A DNA stretch of 64,000 nt from Streptomyces luteolus (GTDB lineage Bacteria > Actinomycetota > Actinomycetes > Streptomycetales > Streptomycetaceae). A program made the translations under genes and the position numbers. Below are positions 51,044 through 59,900 of this stretch, piece by piece (position 1 is the first letter of the stretch; the number at the start of each line of letters is the position of its first letter). The notes beneath the pieces are model-generated. The model had not been told where the DNA came from. It did not search any database and saw nothing but the letters and a program-made list of their open reading frames with translations. The stretch is taken from NCBI RefSeq assembly GCF_029968015.1, contig NZ_JASCIS010000019.1, positions 1-64,000 on the forward strand, in the 5' to 3' direction.

Positions 51044-54000
51044 GTGAACAGGGATCGGTCCGACTACCACGGCGGCCAGTCCCCTGACGGGGAAGAACGT
51101 GAACTCGACCTCACGGGCGAGTTCGAGATCGTCTACGAGCCTCCTGCTTGGTACGACCAGGGATCGCGCGGTGGCAATACCGCCTCGGCCTCGCCGCCAC
51201 CTCCCACCGGCCAGCCGCTCGGCCCGCCGGGAACCCAGGGTCCCCCGCAGCCTCCCGCCCAGGAGCAGCCCCAGCAGCCCCAGCAGGGGCAGTACGGGCA
51301 GGGGCAGTACGGCCAGGGCGCGCAGGGTCAGTACGGGCAAGGGCAGTACGGGCAGGGGCAGTACGGGCAGGGCGCGCAGGGTGGCGCACCCCAGTCCGGT
51401 TACCCCCAGCAGCCGCAGCAGGACACCTCCGGCGGATACGGGTACCCGCAGCAGGCACCGCCGCCGCAGCAGGACGCCGCGGGCGGTTACGGCTATCCGC
51501 AGCAGGCGCAGCCCGCTCAGCCCGCTCAGCCCGCGCACGACACTTCCGGCGGGTACGGCTACCCGCAGCAGGCCAACCCCGCCGCGCCTCAGGCAGCCGC
51601 ACCCCAGGCAGCCGCACCGCAGGCCGCGCCCGAGCAGGCCGCCGCCCCGCCGTCCGGCCAGGACACCTCGGGTGGTTACGGCTACCCGCAGGCCGCCCAG
51701 AACACCTCGGGCGGGTACGGCTACCCGCAGTCCGGGAACGAGCCCGCGCACTCGCCGTCGGTCGACGCCTCGCCCGCGCCGTCCGTGGACGCCTCCCCGG
51801 CTCCCCCGGCCCCGGCGCCCGCCACCCCTGCCCCGTCGGCTCCGGTGGCCCCTGCGGCTCCGTCCACTCCTTCCGCGGGCGCCCCGGCCGCGCCCGGCTT
51901 CCCGGTGCTGCGGCCCGTGGACGACGAGGACAGCGGTACGACACCGGCCGCTGCCCCGGCCCCCGCCGAGCCGGAGCCGTCCGAGGCCGAGCCGGAGCAG
52001 CCCGTCTCGCTCAACCACGCGGCCGCGGACGCCGAGGCGGCCGCGCTGTTCGGCTCGGACGACGACGAGCCCGAGACGTCGGGCGAAGCGGAGAGCGAAG
52101 AGGCTTCGGCCGAGAGCGGTTCCGGCGACGAGGGTGCCGAGGACGCGGCCGACACGTCCGGTGCCGCTGAGGCCCCGCAGGCACCGGAGGCACCGGAGGC
52201 TCCCGAGGCCACCGCGCCGGCCGAGGCTCCGCAGGTCCCTCAGGCCCCCCACGTACCGCAGGCGCCGCAGGCCCCCCAGGCCCCCCAGGCCCCCCAGGCC
52301 CCGCAGCAGCAGTTGCCTCCGCTGCCGCAGGGCTACCAGCCGGCCCAGCCCGAGCAGGCCGGCGCGCAGCAGCAGGCGGGTCAGCAGCCGCAGCAGCAGG
52401 ACCCGGCCGCGGCCGCCGCGGCGGCACAGGCCGCTCAGGCGCAGCAGGCACAGCAGGCACAAGCTCAGGCCCAGGCTCAGGCGCAGCAGCCCGGTTACGG
52501 CTATCCGCAGCAGGCCGGGCAGCAGCCGCAGCAGGGCCAACAGGCCGCCGGGCAGGGCGGGTTCGGGGCCGCGCAGCCGCTGCCGCAGCAGCAGCACCCC
52601 GGTGCCCAGCCGATGCCGCAGCAGGACCAGGCAGCCGCCCAGGCGCACGCAGCGCAGCAAGCACAGCAAGCGCAACAGGCACAGCAGGCGCAGCAGGCAC
52701 AACAAGCCGCCCAGGCCCAACAGGCCTACGCCGCGCAGCAGGCCGCCCAAGCCCAGCAGGCGGCCCAGCAGGCCCAGCAGGGTCAGCAACCCGGTTACGG
52801 CTACCCGCAGCAGCAGGTTCCGCAGCAGTACGGCTACGGCTACCCGCAGCAGGCCGGGCAGCAGCCGCAGGCCCAGCAGCCTCAGCAGCAGCCGCAGCAC
52901 CCGCAGGCCCACCAGATGCAGCAGCCGCAGCAAGGCCAGCAGCCCGGTCAGCCCACGCCGCAGGCCCAGCAGGCCCCGCAGGCACAGCAACCGCAGCAGC
53001 AGGCCCCGCAGGGCTGGTCGCAGGGCGGTCAGGCCGGGCAGGCCGGGCCGGGTGCGCAGCAGCCGCAGCAGCAGGCGGCGCCGGGTACCCCGCTGGGTTA
53101 CAACGCGGCGGTGGAGCTGTCCTCGGACCGGCTGCTCCGCAGTCAGCCCAAGCAGCGCAAGAACAACGCGGGCCCGTCCCGGTTCAAGCTGGGCGCGAAG
53201 AAGGAAGAGGCGGAGCGGCAGCGGAAGTTGGAGCTGATCCGTACGCCGGTGATGTCCTGCTACCGGATCGCGGTCATCTCTCTCAAGGGCGGCGTCGGCA
53301 AGACCACGACGACGATGGCGCTCGGCGCGACGCTCGCGTCGGAGCGGCAGGACAAGATCCTCGCGATCGACGCCAACCCGGACGCGGGCACCCTCGGCCG
53401 CCGTGTGCGGCGCGAGACGGGTGCGACCATCCGTGACCTGGTGCAGGCGATCCCGCAGCTGAACAGCTACATGGACATCCGCCGCTTCACCTCGCAGGCG
53501 CCCTCCGGTCTGGAGATCATCGCCAACGACGTGGACCCGGCCGTCTCGACCACGTTCAACGACCAGGACTACCGCTCGGCGCTCGACGTCCTCGGCCGCC
53601 AGTACCCGATCATCCTGACCGACTCGGGTACGGGTCTGCTCTACAGCGCGATGCGCGGAGTGCTCGACCTGGCCGACCAGTTGATCATCATCTCGACCCC
53701 GTCGGTGGACGGTGCGAGCTCGGCCTCGACCACGCTGGACTGGCTGTCGGCGCACGGCTTCGCCGACCTGGTGCAGCGCTCCATCACGGTGATCTCGGGT
53801 GTCCGTGAGACCGGCAAGATGATCAAGGTGGAGGACATCGTCGCGCACTTCGAGACGCGCTGCCGCGCCGTCCAGGTGGTGCCGTTCGACGAGCACCTCG
53901 CGGCCGGTGCCGAGGTCGACCTCGGCATGATGCGTCCGAAGACCCGTGAGGCGTACTTCAACCTCTCGTCCCTGGTGGCCGAGGACCTCGCGCGGGCCGC

Positions 54001-54241
54001 GCAGAGCCAGGGCTTCGGCGGTCAGCAGCAGATGCAGCAGCCGCAGCAGGGCTACCCGCAGCAGCAGGCCCCGCAGCAGGGCTATCCCCAGCAGGGCGCC
54101 CCGCAGCAGGGCCAGGGCTGGCAGCAGCAGGGCCAGCAGCCCCCGCAGGGCCAGGGCTGGACCCAGCAGCCGCAGCAGGGGCAGCAGCCGCAGCAGGGCC
54201 AGCAGCAGGGCGGCGCGGTGCCCCCGGGCTGGACCCAGTAG
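51044..54241 (+). CDS. EspI-like T7SS protein: long Gln/Pro/Gly-rich region plus MinD/ParA-type ATPase
   Basis: This 1,065-residue protein starts at GTG 51044 seven bases after AGGAGG. A short acidic N-terminus (LDLTGEFEIVYEPPAWYDQ) precedes about 650 residues of low complexity with recurring GGYGYPQQ and QQAQQA repeats and an Ala/Glu/Pro block. The ATPase domain begins at about residue 740 with the deviant Walker A KGGVGKTTTT (Lys748). It continues through DANPDAGTLGRRVRRETGA and ILTDSGTGLL to about residue 985, followed by a Gln/Gly/Pro tail. Mycobacterial EspI has the same plan, so a regulatory role in the T7SS is inferred. The S. coelicolor counterpart would be SCO5717. Confidence 0.85.
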   Translation: MNRDRSDYHGGQSPDGEERELDLTGEFEIVYEPPAWYDQGSRGGNTASASPPPPTGQPLGPPGTQGPPQPPAQEQPQQPQQGQYGQGQYGQGAQGQYGQGQYGQGQYGQGAQGGAPQSGYPQQPQQDTSGGYGYPQQAPPPQQDAAGGYGYPQQAQPAQPAQPAHDTSGGYGYPQQANPAAPQAAAPQAAAPQAAPEQAAAPPSGQDTSGGYGYPQAAQNTSGGYGYPQSGNEPAHSPSVDASPAPSVDASPAPPAPAPATPAPSAPVAPAAPSTPSAGAPAAPGFPVLRPVDDEDSGTTPAAAPAPAEPEPSEAEPEQPVSLNHAAADAEAAALFGSDDDEPETSGEAESEEASAESGSGDEGAEDAADTSGAAEAPQAPEAPEAPEATAPAEAPQVPQAPHVPQAPQAPQAPQAPQAPQQQLPPLPQGYQPAQPEQAGAQQQAGQQPQQQDPAAAAAAAQAAQAQQAQQAQAQAQAQAQQPGYGYPQQAGQQPQQGQQAAGQGGFGAAQPLPQQQHPGAQPMPQQDQAAAQAHAAQQAQQAQQAQQAQQAQQAAQAQQAYAAQQAAQAQQAAQQAQQGQQPGYGYPQQQVPQQYGYGYPQQAGQQPQAQQPQQQPQHPQAHQMQQPQQGQQPGQPTPQAQQAPQAQQPQQQAPQGWSQGGQAGQAGPGAQQPQQQAAPGTPLGYNAAVELSSDRLLRSQPKQRKNNAGPSRFKLGAKKEEAERQRKLELIRTPVMSCYRIAVISLKGGVGKTTTTMALGATLASERQDKILAIDANPDAGTLGRRVRRETGATIRDLVQAIPQLNSYMDIRRFTSQAPSGLEIIANDVDPAVSTTFNDQDYRSALDVLGRQYPIILTDSGTGLLYSAMRGVLDLADQLIIISTPSVDGASSASTTLDWLSAHGFADLVQRSITVISGVRETGKMIKVEDIVAHFETRCRAVQVVPFDEHLAAGAEVDLGMMRPKTREAYFNLSSLVAEDLARAAQSQGFGGQQQMQQPQQGYPQQQAPQQGYPQQGAPQQGQGWQQQGQQPPQGQGWTQQPQQGQQPQQGQQQGGAVPPGWTQ

Positions 54242-54256
54242 CAACACCCGTACGAA

Positions 54257-54295
54257 CGAAAGGGGTTGGCGTCCGGATGACGCCAACCCCTTTCG
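54257..54295. terminator. Strong hairpin terminator after the EspI-like gene
   Basis: A perfect 17-bp stem (CGAAAGGGGTTGGCGTC at 54257–54273, complement at 54279–54295) with a five-base loop starts 16 bases after the stop codon. The opposing DUF397 gene ends nearby, so it may act in both directions. Confidence 0.9.
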
Positions 54296-54325
54296 CGTAC
54301 CCGCGTACCCGCGTACCCGCGTACC
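54294..54325. repeat. Four 8-bp tandem repeats
   Basis: CGCGTACC repeats four times directly after the terminator stem, followed by a degenerate fifth unit. No function is evident. Confidence 0.85.
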
Positions 54326-54365
54326 CGCCTACACCCCGGAAACGAGACCGGAAAGCCGCCGCGCG

Positions 54366-54641
54366 CTACTTCAGGTCGAACTCGCCGTCGCGCGCGCCGA
54401 GTACGAAGGCGCGCCATTCCGCCTCGGTGTAACGCAGCACCGTGTCGGGCTCCTTGGAGTTGCGCATGGCGACCGCGCCGCCGTCGAGATAGGCGATCTC
54501 GACCTTCTCGTCGTCCGGCCCGCCAGGGGCGCTGTGCCATTCGACGCCGCTGATGTCCAGGGCGTACAACGCGTCCTTCTCCGCCTCTTTGCGCGCCTTG
54601 AGCTCCGCCTCTGCTTGCTCCTGCCGCTGCTCCGTCGACAT
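54366..54641 (-). CDS. DUF397 domain protein
   Basis: This 91-residue protein ends in a DUF397-type domain (SGVEWHSAPGG…VEIAYLDGGAVAMRNSKEPDTVLRYTEAEWRAFVLGARDGEF). A charged helix (QEQAEAELKARKEAEKD) forms an extra N-terminus. DUF397 genes usually stand beside a helix-turn-helix regulator and form part of Streptomyces developmental regulatory pairs. No such partner is found here, so this copy is an orphan. The ATG at 54641 is preceded by GGAGAGATCC. Confidence 0.85.
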   Translation of the reverse strand: MSTEQRQEQAEAELKARKEAEKDALYALDISGVEWHSAPGGPDDEKVEIAYLDGGAVAMRNSKEPDTVLRYTEAEWRAFVLGARDGEFDLK

Positions 54642-54803
54642 CAGGATCTCTCCGTTCCGCTGGCCTGACCCGGTAGGGGGACTCTACCGTCGGTGATGGC
54701 CTTTCGGCGGCTGTCTCCAGAGGGCTGTACCAATGTCGGTCACGGGCCCAACTCGGCGGCATAACAGGCACGTTCCCGCAGGCCACGTAGGGTTCATCCG
54801 CCG

Positions 54804-54833
54804 TTGACATGTTTAGACCACCGCTGATAGACA
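54804..54833 (+). promoter_or_regulatory. Candidate promoter of the peptide transporter operon
   Basis: TTGACA at 54804–54809 and TAGACA at 54828–54833 are separated by 18 bases, matching a Streptomyces housekeeping (HrdB-type) promoter. The start would lie about 120 bases before the binding-protein gene. The 318-base spacer 54642–54959 holds nothing else apart from an imperfect GGCACCGCATGGCATCGCATGG repeat near 54861. Confidence 0.6.
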
Positions 54834-54959
54834 CACACCTCATCCAACTGAGCTGTTCCGCATGGCACCGCATGGCATCGCATGGCACCCGATGTCATCC
54901 AGTACGTCCCGCAGTACGTCCGCCTTTCTGAGCGAGCATCTACGCGAGGTCAACTGCCC

Positions 54960-56825
54960 ATGGACACAAGAGTTCAGCACGTACCGCCGAGAAGAAGATC
55001 ACCCCGTCGCGTCCGCGTGCTGCTCGGCTCCGGCGCCGCGGCCCTCACCCTCACCGCCGGACTCGCCTCGCCGCTCAATCCGGCGCCCGACGAGGCGCAG
55101 GCGGAGAGCACCGGCAAGAAGACGCTGACGGTCGCGGTGGCGCAGAGCGTCGACTCGCTCAGCCCGTTCCTCGCCCAGCGGCTCGTCAGTACGAGCATCC
55201 ACAAGCTGATGTACGAGTACCTGACGAACTACGACCCGAAGGACAGCCACACGGTCCCGGGGCTCGCGACGAAATGGGAGCCGTCCGCGGACAAGCTGAC
55301 CTGGACGTACACGATCCGCAAGGACTCGAAGTGGTCCGACGGCAAGCAGGCCACCGCCGAGGATGCGGCGTGGACGTTCAACAAGATCATGACGGACGAG
55401 GGCGCCGCCACGGTCAATGCCAGCTATGTCACCAACTTCAAGAAAGTGACGGCTCCTTCGCCGGATAAGCTGGTCATCGAACTGAAGAAGCCGCAGGCGA
55501 CCATGACGTCCCTCGATGTCCCGATCGTGCCCAAGCACGAATGGGAGAAGGTCGAGGACTTCGGGAAGTTCAACAACGACGACAAGTTCCCGATCGTCGG
55601 CAACGGCCCCTTCATCCTCACGGACTACAAGAAGGACAAGTACGTCAAGCTGGAGCCGAACAAGGACTTCTGGCGCGGCGCTCCGAAGTTCGACGAGCTG
55701 GTCTTCAAGACGTACAAGGACCAGGACGCCGCCGTGGCCGCCCTGAAGAAGGGCGAGGTGTCCTTCGTCGCAGGTCAGCCCTCACTGACCCCGGCGCAGG
55801 CGGCGGAGTTGAAGAACGTCCCGAACGTCAAGGTCAATGACGCGCCGGGCCGCCGTTTCTTCGCACTCGCCACGAATCCGGGTGCGCAGACCAAGGACGG
55901 CAAGAAATTCGGCGACGGCCATCCGGCCCTGCTCGACCAGAAGGTGCGCCAGGCCCTTTTCCTCGCCGTCGACCGCGAGACGATCGTCGACAAGGTGTTC
56001 CAGGGCCACGCCGTCGTGGGCGAGGGATATATCCCGCCGCGTTTCTCGGACTACTTCTGGAAGCCGGCCGCGGACCAGAAACTCGCACACGACCCGAAGA
56101 AGGCCGCCCAACTCCTCGACGAGGCGGGCTACAAGAAGAACGGTGACGGAAAGCGCGTAGGCAAGGACGGAAAGCCGCTCGACTTCCGTATTCTGTGCCA
56201 CGCCACCGACCCGATGGACAAGTCGATCGGCAACTACCTCAAGGAGTGGTGGGGCGAACTCGGTATCGGCCTTGAGGTGCAGTGCCTCGACAACGTCACC
56301 GACCCCTGGTACGCGGGTGAGTACGACCTGGCCTTCGACGGCTGGTCGGTCAACCCCGACCCGGACTACGTCCTGTCGCTGCACATCTGCAGCGCGCTCC
56401 CGTCCAAGCCGGGCGCCACGTCCCCGACCGACAACTTCATCTGCGACAAGAAGTACGACGACCTGTACGCGAAGCAGCAGGCCGAGTACGACCCGGCCAA
56501 GCGCCAGGACCTGGTCAAGCAGATGCAGTCGCGGCTCTACGACACCGGGTACATGAACATCCTCGCGTACCCGAACGCCGTCGAGGCGTACCGCACGGAC
56601 CAGATCAAGTCGATCACCACGATGCCCTCGGACGCCGGCAACATCTATGGCCAGGACGGCTATTGGAGCTGGTGGTCGGCGGTTCCGGCGGACTCGGAGG
56701 CGGGCTCCGACGGCGGTACGTCGGCCGGTGTGGTGATCGGCATCGCCGCTGGCGCGGTCGTCCTCATCGGTGCCGTGGCGTTCGTGGCGCTGCGCCGTCG
56801 TGCCACCGCGGAAGAACGCGAATAG
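54960..56825 (+). CDS. Oligopeptide/dipeptide ABC transporter substrate-binding protein, C-terminally anchored
   Basis: This 621-residue protein belongs to the SBP_bac_5 family of extracellular peptide-binding proteins. An N-terminal signal (RVRVLLGSGAAALTLTAGLASP) has twin arginines nearby but no lipobox cysteine. The binding domain has family landmarks SVDSLSPF, LATKWEPSADKLTWTYTIRKD, KWSDGKQATAEDAAWTF and VRQALFLAVDRE. A C-terminal membrane helix (GVVIGIAAGAVVLIGAVAFV) and RRR stop-transfer follow, so it is probably membrane-anchored at its C-terminus. ATG at 54960 follows GAGGT. It heads the five-gene transporter operon. Confidence 0.93.
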   Translation: MDTRVQHVPPRRRSPRRVRVLLGSGAAALTLTAGLASPLNPAPDEAQAESTGKKTLTVAVAQSVDSLSPFLAQRLVSTSIHKLMYEYLTNYDPKDSHTVPGLATKWEPSADKLTWTYTIRKDSKWSDGKQATAEDAAWTFNKIMTDEGAATVNASYVTNFKKVTAPSPDKLVIELKKPQATMTSLDVPIVPKHEWEKVEDFGKFNNDDKFPIVGNGPFILTDYKKDKYVKLEPNKDFWRGAPKFDELVFKTYKDQDAAVAALKKGEVSFVAGQPSLTPAQAAELKNVPNVKVNDAPGRRFFALATNPGAQTKDGKKFGDGHPALLDQKVRQALFLAVDRETIVDKVFQGHAVVGEGYIPPRFSDYFWKPAADQKLAHDPKKAAQLLDEAGYKKNGDGKRVGKDGKPLDFRILCHATDPMDKSIGNYLKEWWGELGIGLEVQCLDNVTDPWYAGEYDLAFDGWSVNPDPDYVLSLHICSALPSKPGATSPTDNFICDKKYDDLYAKQQAEYDPAKRQDLVKQMQSRLYDTGYMNILAYPNAVEAYRTDQIKSITTMPSDAGNIYGQDGYWSWWSAVPADSEAGSDGGTSAGVVIGIAAGAVVLIGAVAFVALRRRATAEERE

Positions 56826-56840
56826 GGGCGGAACCGTTCC

Positions 56841-57914
56841 ATGACCGATGCCTCCACCAGCACCACCGCGCTCGCGGACCCCGACGGCCCGGCTCCGGCC
56901 GGGCCGTCGGCCCGCGGGCCCCGCGCCCGTGACACCGTCGCCTATCTGAGATACGGGGCGGGCAAGCTCGTCGGCGCGGCGGTGTCGCTGTTCGCCGTGC
57001 TCGTCACGAGCTTCTTCCTGTTCCGGATCATCCCCGGCGACCCGGTGCGCACCATCACGCACGGCCGGGCGGTCTCCGAGGAGCAACTGCAGGCGCTGCG
57101 CCGCCAGTTCGGCATCGACAAGCCGCTGTGGGAGCAGTTCACGCAGTACTGCGGCCAGGCGCTGCGGGGCGACTTCGGCAACTCGTACCAACTCCACGAT
57201 CCCGTGGGCGAGTTGATCTGGGACCGGCTTCCGGCGACGCTGCTGCTCACCGGCACGGCCTTCGTCCTGTACTCGCTGATCGGGGTCTGGCTCGGCACCC
57301 GCTCCGCGTGGCGCAACGGCGGGCTCGGCGACCGCTTCAACACGGGCCTGTCGCTGACGCTCTACTCGGTGCCGTCGTTCTGGCTCGGCCTGATGCTGAT
57401 CAATGTGTTCGCGGTCGGCGTCGGCTTCGTCCCCGGCCTGTTCCCCACCGGCCTGATGGAGACCGGCGACGGCTCCACGGGCCTCGCGCACGCCCTGGAC
57501 GTGGCCCACCACATGGTCCTTCCGGTGGTCACCCTGGTCGCGGTGGGGTACGCGCAGACGCTGCTCGTGATGCGGTCCTCGCTGCTCGACGAGATGGGCA
57601 GCGACTATCTGACGACGGCCCGCGCGAAGGGCCTGCGCGACACCCTCGTACGGCGCCGCCATGCCGTGCCCAACGCGCTGCTTCCCACGGTGACGCTGAT
57701 GTTCGTGAACCTCGGGCATGTGGTGGCGGGGCAGATCCTGGTCGAGACGGTGTTCTCCTGGCCGGGCCTCGGCGGACTCTTCTACGAGGCCCTCTCGATC
57801 CCCGATCTCCCGCTGCTCCAGGGCCTGTTCTTCGTCTTCGCGGCCGGTGTGATCCTGATGAACACCCTGGCCGACCTGATCTATCCGCTGCTCGACCCCC
57901 GGGTGGGCCGATGA
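56841..57914 (+). CDS. Peptide ABC transporter permease (DppB-type)
   Basis: This 357-residue inner-membrane permease has about six hydrophobic segments. Typical DppB/OppB landmarks are FFLFRIIPGDPVR, RRQFGIDKPLWEQFTQY and the EAA-loop region near SDYLTTARAKGLRDTLVRRRHAVPNALLPTV. It starts 16 bases after the binding-protein stop, and its stop overlaps the next permease start (ATGA). A Pro/Ala/Gly-rich N-terminal extension of about 30 residues is cytoplasmic. Confidence 0.94.
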   Translation: MTDASTSTTALADPDGPAPAGPSARGPRARDTVAYLRYGAGKLVGAAVSLFAVLVTSFFLFRIIPGDPVRTITHGRAVSEEQLQALRRQFGIDKPLWEQFTQYCGQALRGDFGNSYQLHDPVGELIWDRLPATLLLTGTAFVLYSLIGVWLGTRSAWRNGGLGDRFNTGLSLTLYSVPSFWLGLMLINVFAVGVGFVPGLFPTGLMETGDGSTGLAHALDVAHHMVLPVVTLVAVGYAQTLLVMRSSLLDEMGSDYLTTARAKGLRDTLVRRRHAVPNALLPTVTLMFVNLGHVVAGQILVETVFSWPGLGGLFYEALSIPDLPLLQGLFFVFAAGVILMNTLADLIYPLLDPRVGR

Positions 57915-58849
57915 CCACGACCGACGCGTCCACGAAGGACGCCCCCGCGAAAGACGCGGCCGCGAAGAGCCCCCGCACGCTCGCCCGCGAGCGCCGCCGC
58001 CGCTCGGTGGCCCGCTTCTGGCGGCAGTACCGCACGCACCGCGCGGGCCTGTTCGGGCTCGCCGCGCTCGCCCTGTTCGTCCTGCTCGCGCTGCTCGCCC
58101 CGCTGCTCGTCGGCGCGGACGTGCAGAGCGTGACGAAGGCGCCGGGCAAGCCCCTCGAAGCTCCCAGCGGGGAGTTCCTGCTCGGCACCGACAAGGACGG
58201 GCGCTCGATGCTCGGGCTGCTGATCTGGGGTGCGCGCTTCTCGCTCACGGTGGGCTTCCTCGCCGCGGCGCTGTCCGTCGCGATCGGCACCCTGATCGGC
58301 ATCACGGCCGGGCACTACAAGGGCTGGTACTCGACGGTGATCATGCGCGTCACCGACTGGTTCCTGGTGATGCCGACGCTGGTCCTGGCGATCGCCCTGG
58401 CCAGTGTGCTGTCCCGGTCGATCTGGACGATCATCCTCGCCATCGGCGTCACCACCTGGCCCACCACGGCCCGGCTCGTACGGGCGCAGACCCTCGCCGT
58501 GGAGTCCCGCCCGTACATCGAACGCGCGAAGGCGCTCGGCGGCGGGCACAGCCACATCATGACCCGGCACGTGCTGCCGAACGTGATGCCGCTGGTCCTC
58601 GCCCAGACCACCCTGGTCATCTCCTCGGCGGTGCTGACGGAGGCCACGCTCGCGTTCCTCGGCCTCGGCGACCCGACGGTCACGTCGTGGGGCGGTCTGC
58701 TGCAGGACGCGCGCGACTCGGGTGCGACGACGAAGTGGTGGTACGTGATGCCGCCCGGTATCGCCATCGCCCTGGTGGCCCTGTCCTTCACGCTCTGCGG
58801 CCGCGCCGTCGAGTCCGTGCTCAACCCGAGGCTGGGGGCGTCCCGTTGA
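57911..58849 (+). CDS. Peptide ABC transporter permease (DppC-type)
   Basis: This 312-residue permease has an Ala/Lys-rich N-terminus and about six membrane segments. The DppC hallmarks are LLGTDKDGRSMLGLLIWGARFSLTVG and the EAA-type loop ERAKALGGGHSHIMTRHVLPNVMPLVL. It begins at ATG 57911, overlapping the previous stop as ATGA, and ends overlapping the TTG start of the ATPase gene. Translation of the operon is therefore tightly coupled. Confidence 0.94.
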   Translation: MTTTDASTKDAPAKDAAAKSPRTLARERRRRSVARFWRQYRTHRAGLFGLAALALFVLLALLAPLLVGADVQSVTKAPGKPLEAPSGEFLLGTDKDGRSMLGLLIWGARFSLTVGFLAAALSVAIGTLIGITAGHYKGWYSTVIMRVTDWFLVMPTLVLAIALASVLSRSIWTIILAIGVTTWPTTARLVRAQTLAVESRPYIERAKALGGGHSHIMTRHVLPNVMPLVLAQTTLVISSAVLTEATLAFLGLGDPTVTSWGGLLQDARDSGATTKWWYVMPPGIAIALVALSFTLCGRAVESVLNPRLGASR

Positions 58850-59796
58850 CCACCGCACCACTCCTGGACATCAAGGACCTGACGGTCACGTACGACTCCG
58901 GGGCCGCCGCCGTGCGCGGAGTGGACCTCACCCTGGAGGCGGGCCAGAAGCTCGGCATCGCGGGCGAGTCCGGCTGCGGCAAGTCCACGCTCGCCCTGGC
59001 ACTGCTGCGGCTGCTGCCCGCGGGCGCGAAGCTCACCGGGGAGGTGCTGCTCGACGGCGAGGACGTCCTCACCATGAAGTGGGGCCGCCTTCGCGCGGTG
59101 CGCTGGGCGGGCGCCTCCATCGTGTTCCAGGGCGCGATGCACTCCCTGAACGCGGTGCACCGCGTCGGCGACCAGATCGCCGAGCCCATGCTGATCCACG
59201 GGACGGTGCCTGCTTCGGGCGTACGCAAGAAGGTCACCGGACTCCTGGAACACGTGGGCCTGCCCGCGTCCCGCGCGGACGCGTACCCGCATGAGCTCTC
59301 CGGCGGGCAGCGGCAGCGCGTGATGATCGCGATGGCCCTTGCCTGCGACCCGAAGCTGATCGTCGCGGACGAGCCGACGACCGCGCTCGACGTGATGATC
59401 CAGGCCCAGATCCTGCGCCTGATCGAGCAGTTGGTGGCCGAGCAGGACGTCGGCCTGATCATGATCAGCCATGACCTCGCGGTCCTCGCCGACACCTGCG
59501 ACCGGCTCGCGGTGATGTACGCGGGCCGCGTCGTGGAGCAGGGCCCGGCCTCCGAGGTCTACGCCGCGGCCCGCCACCCGTACGGGAAGGCGCTCTCGGC
59601 CGCGTTCCCCCGCATCGGCGACCCGTCCTCCCGGCACGCCCCCCGCGGCCTGGCGGGCGACCCACCGGACCCCTCGGACCTGCCGTCCGGCTGCACGTTC
59701 CACCCACGGTGCCCGGTGGCGATCGAGGCTTGCTCGGTGGAGGACCAGGAGTTGAGGGGCGAGCGGGACTGGCAGGCGGCGTGCCTGCATGTCTGA
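58846..59796 (+). CDS. Peptide ABC transporter ATP-binding protein (DppD-type)
   Basis: This 316-residue ATPase has Walker A GESGCGKST, signature LSGGQRQRV, Walker B LIVADEPTTALD and switch His in MISHDLA. The C-terminal Cys-containing oligopeptide-transporter extension (GCTFHPRCPVAIEAC) is present. The start is TTG 58846, forming TTGA with the upstream stop; the protein then begins TTAPLLDIKDLTV. It couples ATP hydrolysis to peptide import. Confidence 0.94.
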   Translation: MTTAPLLDIKDLTVTYDSGAAAVRGVDLTLEAGQKLGIAGESGCGKSTLALALLRLLPAGAKLTGEVLLDGEDVLTMKWGRLRAVRWAGASIVFQGAMHSLNAVHRVGDQIAEPMLIHGTVPASGVRKKVTGLLEHVGLPASRADAYPHELSGGQRQRVMIAMALACDPKLIVADEPTTALDVMIQAQILRLIEQLVAEQDVGLIMISHDLAVLADTCDRLAVMYAGRVVEQGPASEVYAAARHPYGKALSAAFPRIGDPSSRHAPRGLAGDPPDPSDLPSGCTFHPRCPVAIEACSVEDQELRGERDWQAACLHV

Positions 59797-59900
59797 CCGT
59801 TGTGGCAGGACTTTCCCCTCCCCCGCTGTGGGCAGCTGGTCCGCCAGGGGCGGAACGGGTGGGCACAGCACCCCGGTGCCGGGCAACTGAAGGACGGACA

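Noticed and set aside
50870..54286. Minus-strand open frame of about 1,140 codons opposite the EspI-like gene
   Set aside because: Leu/Arg/Gly repeats mirror the Gln/Pro codon repeats of the sense gene. There is no ribosome-binding site or recognisable domain.
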